Below, piece after piece: positions 5,601 to 6,883 of a stretch of 6,883 nucleotides of DNA (position 1 is the first letter of the stretch; each line of letters opens with the position of its first letter). The position numbers and the translations under genes are program-made. Source of the stretch: UBA7239 sp035456205 (GTDB lineage Bacteria; Pseudomonadota; Gammaproteobacteria; Pseudomonadales; UBA7239); assembly GCA_035456205.1 (NCBI GenBank), contig DATIDQ010000057.1:1-6883 (forward strand). Direction: 5' to 3'. The notes under the pieces were generated by a model. It was given only the letters and a program-made list of their open reading frames with translations, was not told where the DNA came from and ran no database searches.

Positions 5601-6570
5601 AGTAGTCGATTTGCTGGTCGGCTCTCCGATGGCGAATATTTCAGCTGACGGAAAGGTATTGAAAAAGGCTGGCCAGATACAAATTATTTCTGGCAAAAAT
5701 AATACCGTTATCAAGACCATTAACGGTACTTCAGCCAATCAACAACTCGGCACAGCCATTGCCGTGGTTCCTGATCAGAACAAAGACGGTGTACTGGATA
5801 TTGCAGTGGGTGATCCATTGGCTGATGTGAAGAAACTGATGCCCAACGGTTTTTCGACTCTGAAAGATGCAGGCCGCGTATTGCTGTACTCCGGCAGTGA
5901 TAGCCGCATGTGGATTCTTGCCGAAGGTGAACATGCTGGCGATCACTTTGGTTCTGCGTTAACCGCAGCCGATGTGAATGGCGATAGCAAGGTTGATCTG
6001 ATTGTTGGTGCACCGATGAGTGATGCGGCAGCAAAAGATGCCGGACAAGTGGCGGTATTTAACGGTATCAGCCACAAGCTGCTGTACACACGTAACGGCA
6101 CTCAGGCAGACGAACATTTTGGAGCAGCAGTCGCGGCAGCTAATGGCCACTTGTTTGCAGGTTCGCCACAGTTTGATGTTACAGCGGTTAAAGACGCAGG
6201 TCGTGTTTCTGTTTTCAACAACAGTGAAGGTGTTAGTGCAGCACTGTTGACAGCGGATGGTGCTGCAAAAGGTGACAGTTTTGGTGCAGCTATCGCAGCG
6301 GTAAATGATGATTGGGTAGTGGGTATTCCATTAGCCGATAGCGCAGGTAAAGATGCAGGCAGTGTGAAGTTTTTCTCTGGCCTCAACGCAACATCAACCA
6401 GAACTTTGAATGGTGCAACTGCAGGTGATAACTTCGGCAGTGCACTGAATATGCAGGGCGATGTGAATCAGGATGGCATGAATGATATCGCTATTGGTGT
6501 GGCGAAGTTTGATGCAAACGCCATCAAAGACGTGGGCAGGGTGCAAGTGTTGTCTGGAGCCGAGCTATAA
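2689..6570 (+). CDS. Large exported mosaic protein: Cys-rich domain, TSP3, delta-60 propeller, TSP3, FG-GAP propeller
   Basis: A 1293-residue secreted or surface protein with no recognised catalytic motif. Its modules point to calcium binding and adhesion or scaffold roles. Residues 1-34 are a signal peptide with cleavage possible at A-W-A (32-34). L-A-S-C (23-26) also fits a lipobox, so lipidation at C26 is an alternative. Residues 35-148 hold ten cysteines in an unrecognised domain. Residues 149-387 and 730-944 are Asp-rich thrombospondin type-3 arrays with DxDxDG loops and paired cysteines (DNC...ACD). Residues 388-729 contain seven delta-60 repeats (core QADGKVLIGG). Residues 945-1293 contain six FG-GAP repeats, several with DxNxDGxxD loops. 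No PEP-CTERM, LPXTG, autotransporter barrel or long C-terminal helix is visible; the protein ends in VLSGAEL. The gene stands alone between tadA and a convergent gene. Domain calls are firm; the biological role is unknown. Confidence 0.92.
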   Translation: MSRFVARTSILPFSRLLVCCLLLASCALPLQAWAAVSKTLNDASYCSPQQLSCFAYSAGQRSGIQCTLGNACTYDNPGRSTSTPFSCTGLCLPPAVTSVGFVTAAWDVANKVCATVSGKNHCWNTTNSSYGSLAVVYLGECDAAGNFCGDADQDGVIDTNDKFPANAAAAVDTDLDGMPDAWIQPNPFSCAADAVTCNGLVLDTDDDADGVEDAVDNCVLTSNTDQLDTDGDGQGNACDSDDDNDGVADGSDACPLDATASSSNTDGDSLCNQSDPDDDNDGALDGSDNCPLNSNANQLNTDGDGQGDVCDLDDDNDGVLDASDKFPLDATESADFDNDGVGNNGDLDDDNDGALDTADNCPLVANSDQGDEDGDGIGNICDSDGAGKLDIAFNPGTGASYSVYSVAIQADGKTLIGGDFTSYNGTAINRIARLNSDGSLDASFNPGTGASSEIYAIALQADGKVLIAGDFTVYNGTVISRIARLNSDGSLDTSFNPGTVADGGVNSVVIQADGKVLIGGFFSAYHGIARLNSDGSMDTSFNPGMGPDAVDFVAHIYSVAIQADGKVLIGGGFTSYNGTARNYIARLNSDGSLDTSFDSGTGVNNDVRVVAIQPDGKVLVGGSFISYQITRLNSDGSRDTAFNPSTTINYGIYSIAMQADGKLLVGGGASRIVSRLNSDGSFDTDFSRGIGVNVNVSSVAIQADGKALIGGYFTAYNGTAINRIARIHTGDADQDGIENAADYFSNNAAAAVDTDHDGKPDAWLQPNAFGCAVDAATCNGLTLDNNNPVVDTDNDGIDDNTDNCVAVSNVDQLNADADTEGNACDVDDDNDGVIDIFDAFPFDATESVDTDGDGIGDNADPTPNGDIDSDSDGITDNVDICPSQGDQGYGIDANGCPNPPPADEDGDGVEDSIDNCVSISNADQLNADGDAQGDACDVLPDNPDVLLEKTGAAKGEQLGSSVALADMDNDGVVDLLVGSPMANISADGKVLKKAGQIQIISGKNNTVIKTINGTSANQQLGTAIAVVPDQNKDGVLDIAVGDPLADVKKLMPNGFSTLKDAGRVLLYSGSDSRMWILAEGEHAGDHFGSALTAADVNGDSKVDLIVGAPMSDAAAKDAGQVAVFNGISHKLLYTRNGTQADEHFGAAVAAANGHLFAGSPQFDVTAVKDAGRVSVFNNSEGVSAALLTADGAAKGDSFGAAIAAVNDDWVVGIPLADSAGKDAGSVKFFSGLNATSTRTLNGATAGDNFGSALNMQGDVNQDGMNDIAIGVAKFDANAIKDVGRVQVLSGAEL
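3133..3849 (+). repeat. First thrombospondin type-3 (calcium-binding) array
   Basis: Encodes residues 149-387 of the large protein. About a dozen Asp-rich loops of the type DDDNDGVLD and DTDGDGQGNACD alternate with DNCPL-type segments, giving the Cys-to-Cys spacing usual in TSP3 repeats. In thrombospondins each loop binds Ca2+ and the array wraps into a stiff, ion-dependent rod; a similar role is inferred here. GAT-rich DNA across this stretch opens spurious His-rich frames on the other strand. Confidence 0.9.
3850..4875 (+). repeat. Seven delta-60 repeats forming a predicted beta-propeller
   Basis: Encodes residues 388-729. The core Q[AP]DGK...GG occurs seven times, its Gln codon starting at 3913, 4066, 4219, 4372, 4525, 4660 and 4792. 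Successive distances are 153, 153, 153, 153, 135 and 132 bp. Between cores run ARLNSDGSLDTSFNPG-type strands. Blades 1, 2, 4 and 7 carry a YNGT[AV] loop that blades 3, 5 and 6 lack; a longer connector after blade 3 keeps its spacing at 153 bp. Seven blades suit a closed propeller, the strand at LDIAFNPG (389-396) pairing with the last repeat. Delta-60 repeats (TIGR02608/PF17164-like) are known from secreted bacterial proteins, with poorly defined function. Confidence 0.9.
4876..5520 (+). repeat. Second thrombospondin type-3 array
   Basis: Encodes residues 730-944, with about nine Asp-rich loops (for example DTDNDGIDD, DDDNDGVID, DTDGDGIGD, DSDSDGITD, DEDGDGVED). Its first ~95 residues closely parallel the start of the first array: GDADQDG, NNAAAAVDTD.DG.PDAW, QPN.F.C, TCNGL, DNC and GNACD.DDDNDGV recur in the same order. 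A proline-rich NPPPADE break separates the last units, and the array leads into the FG-GAP propeller. Confidence 0.9.
5521..6570 (+). repeat. Six FG-GAP (integrin-alpha-like) repeats
   Basis: Encodes residues 945-1293. Repeats are marked by LG/FG at residues 958, 1020, 1087, 1144, 1198 and 1249, each followed by a [V/I]G[SADIV]P-like turn or a close variant and an AG-[RQS]-V strand. Calcium loops are visible in repeats 1 (DMDNDGVVD), 2 (DQNKDGVLD), 3 (DVNGDSKVD) and 6 (DVNQDGMND). Repeats 4 and 5 have a shortened loop without the acidic ladder. Integrin-alpha propellers have seven blades; only six are seen here. Confidence 0.85.
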
Positions 6571-6582
6571 ACTTTGTAGCTC
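6562..6582. other. Hairpin spanning both convergent stop codons
   Basis: GAGCTA (6562-6567) and TAGCTC (6577-6582) form a perfect 6-bp stem with a 9-nt loop. It contains the stop codons of both the large gene (6568-6570) and the opposing gene (6567-6565). The plus strand has a 7-T run only at 6602-6608, about 20 nt later and inside the opposing gene; the minus strand has none. A bidirectional 3'-end role is possible, but it is not a textbook terminator. Confidence 0.35.
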
Positions 6583-6883
6583 AGATAGCAATTGCTGGCG
6601 CTTTTTTTCCAGCCGTTCGATATCTTCCTGCAGGAAAATAGCTTCTTCGCCGGCTGCTTGCCGTAATTGCTGGCGTGCTGCCGCCAGTTTTTCATCAATC
6701 ACAACCAGACCTTTTGCCAGCCGTTCACTGTCGGTTTTCTGGCTGCGCAATGCCTGCATTTTTGCCAGTGCGGCATTGGCAGTGTTAGAAATGCTGGGTT
6801 TTTCGCGGTCTAATTCTTCGAGCTTCTTGCGGGTTTCTTCCAGTTTGAAGCGCATGTCTTCGCGGCGCGCCTGTAACTGCGCC
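6565..6883 (-). CDS. Coiled-coil protein, C-terminal part (partial, unrecognised)
   Basis: The visible part is 105 residues at the C-terminus; the frame stays open to the window edge. An ATG at 6855 lies in frame, but it has no ribosome site and the upstream codons (ending QARRED) continue the same helix, so the true start is probably outside. The sequence is almost entirely charged and helical, rich in Glu, Lys, Arg, Gln and Leu. One helix breaker lies near EKPSISN, then a long amphipathic helix runs from ALAKMQALR to the end, LLSELQSL. It looks like a cytoplasmic coiled coil or the tail of a larger protein. I do not recognise the family and assign no function. Its last codon and stop overlap the end of the large gene by 6 bp, in convergent orientation. 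Confidence 0.7.
   Translation of the reverse strand, partial: AQLQARREDMRFKLEETRKKLEELDREKPSISNTANAALAKMQALRSQKTDSERLAKGLVVIDEKLAAARQQLRQAAGEEAIFLQEDIERLEKKRQQLLSELQSL

Noticed and set aside
6602..6608. Seven-T run downstream of the large gene as a terminator
   Set aside because: The nearest stem ends about 20 nt upstream, the short inverted repeat GCTGG/CCAGC places the T-run in its loop, and the run codes for Lys in the opposing gene.
6601..6615. A AAA AAG heptamer on the minus strand, like a -1 frameshift site
   Set aside because: It is in the right phase within codons for Glu-Lys-Lys of the coiled-coil gene, but the shifted frame ends after six codons (APAIAI), and Lys-Lys runs are expected in such a protein. 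Chance is likely.

Overview
The window looks like a piece of chromosome from a Gram-negative bacterium, probably a gammaproteobacterium. It carries an OmpW-type outer-membrane protein, a TadA close to the enterobacterial form, and a SulP transporter. Base composition is roughly balanced by eye. The species cannot be named from the sequence.

Layout. Left block, minus strand (1-1141): a 2-oxoglutarate/Fe(II) oxygenase (392-1141) is followed 13 bp later by the N-terminal part of a SulP-family anion transporter (1-378, running off the window). The two are probably co-transcribed. A divergent intergenic region (1142-1324) contains a near-perfect 20-bp palindrome that overlaps candidate -10 elements on both strands. 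Middle block, plus strand: an OmpW-family porin (1325-2023), a 13-bp tandem repeat that starts at its stop codon, then tadA (2108-2566), the tRNA A34-to-inosine deaminase. Right block, plus strand: one very large gene (2689-6570, 1293 residues) for an exported, probably calcium-binding mosaic protein. At the right edge a minus-strand coiled-coil protein (6565-6883, its 5' part outside the window) converges on the large gene, and the two coding regions overlap by 6 bp.

The large protein is the notable element. Its order is: signal peptide, unrecognised ten-cysteine domain, thrombospondin type-3 array, seven-blade delta-60 beta-propeller, second thrombospondin type-3 array, six-repeat FG-GAP (integrin-alpha-like) propeller. 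The start of the first type-3 array is duplicated after the delta-60 propeller over about 95 residues. This suggests that the propeller arose inside, or was inserted into, a calcium-binding rod. No known C-terminal sorting or anchoring signal is visible.

The genes do not form one obvious pathway. tadA is housekeeping. OmpW, the large protein and the SulP transporter are all envelope or surface functions. No mobile element, CRISPR array, tRNA or rRNA gene was seen, and nothing in the window amounts to a demonstrable new multi-gene system. The best candidate for new biology is the architecture of the 1293-residue protein and its unrecognised N-terminal domain.
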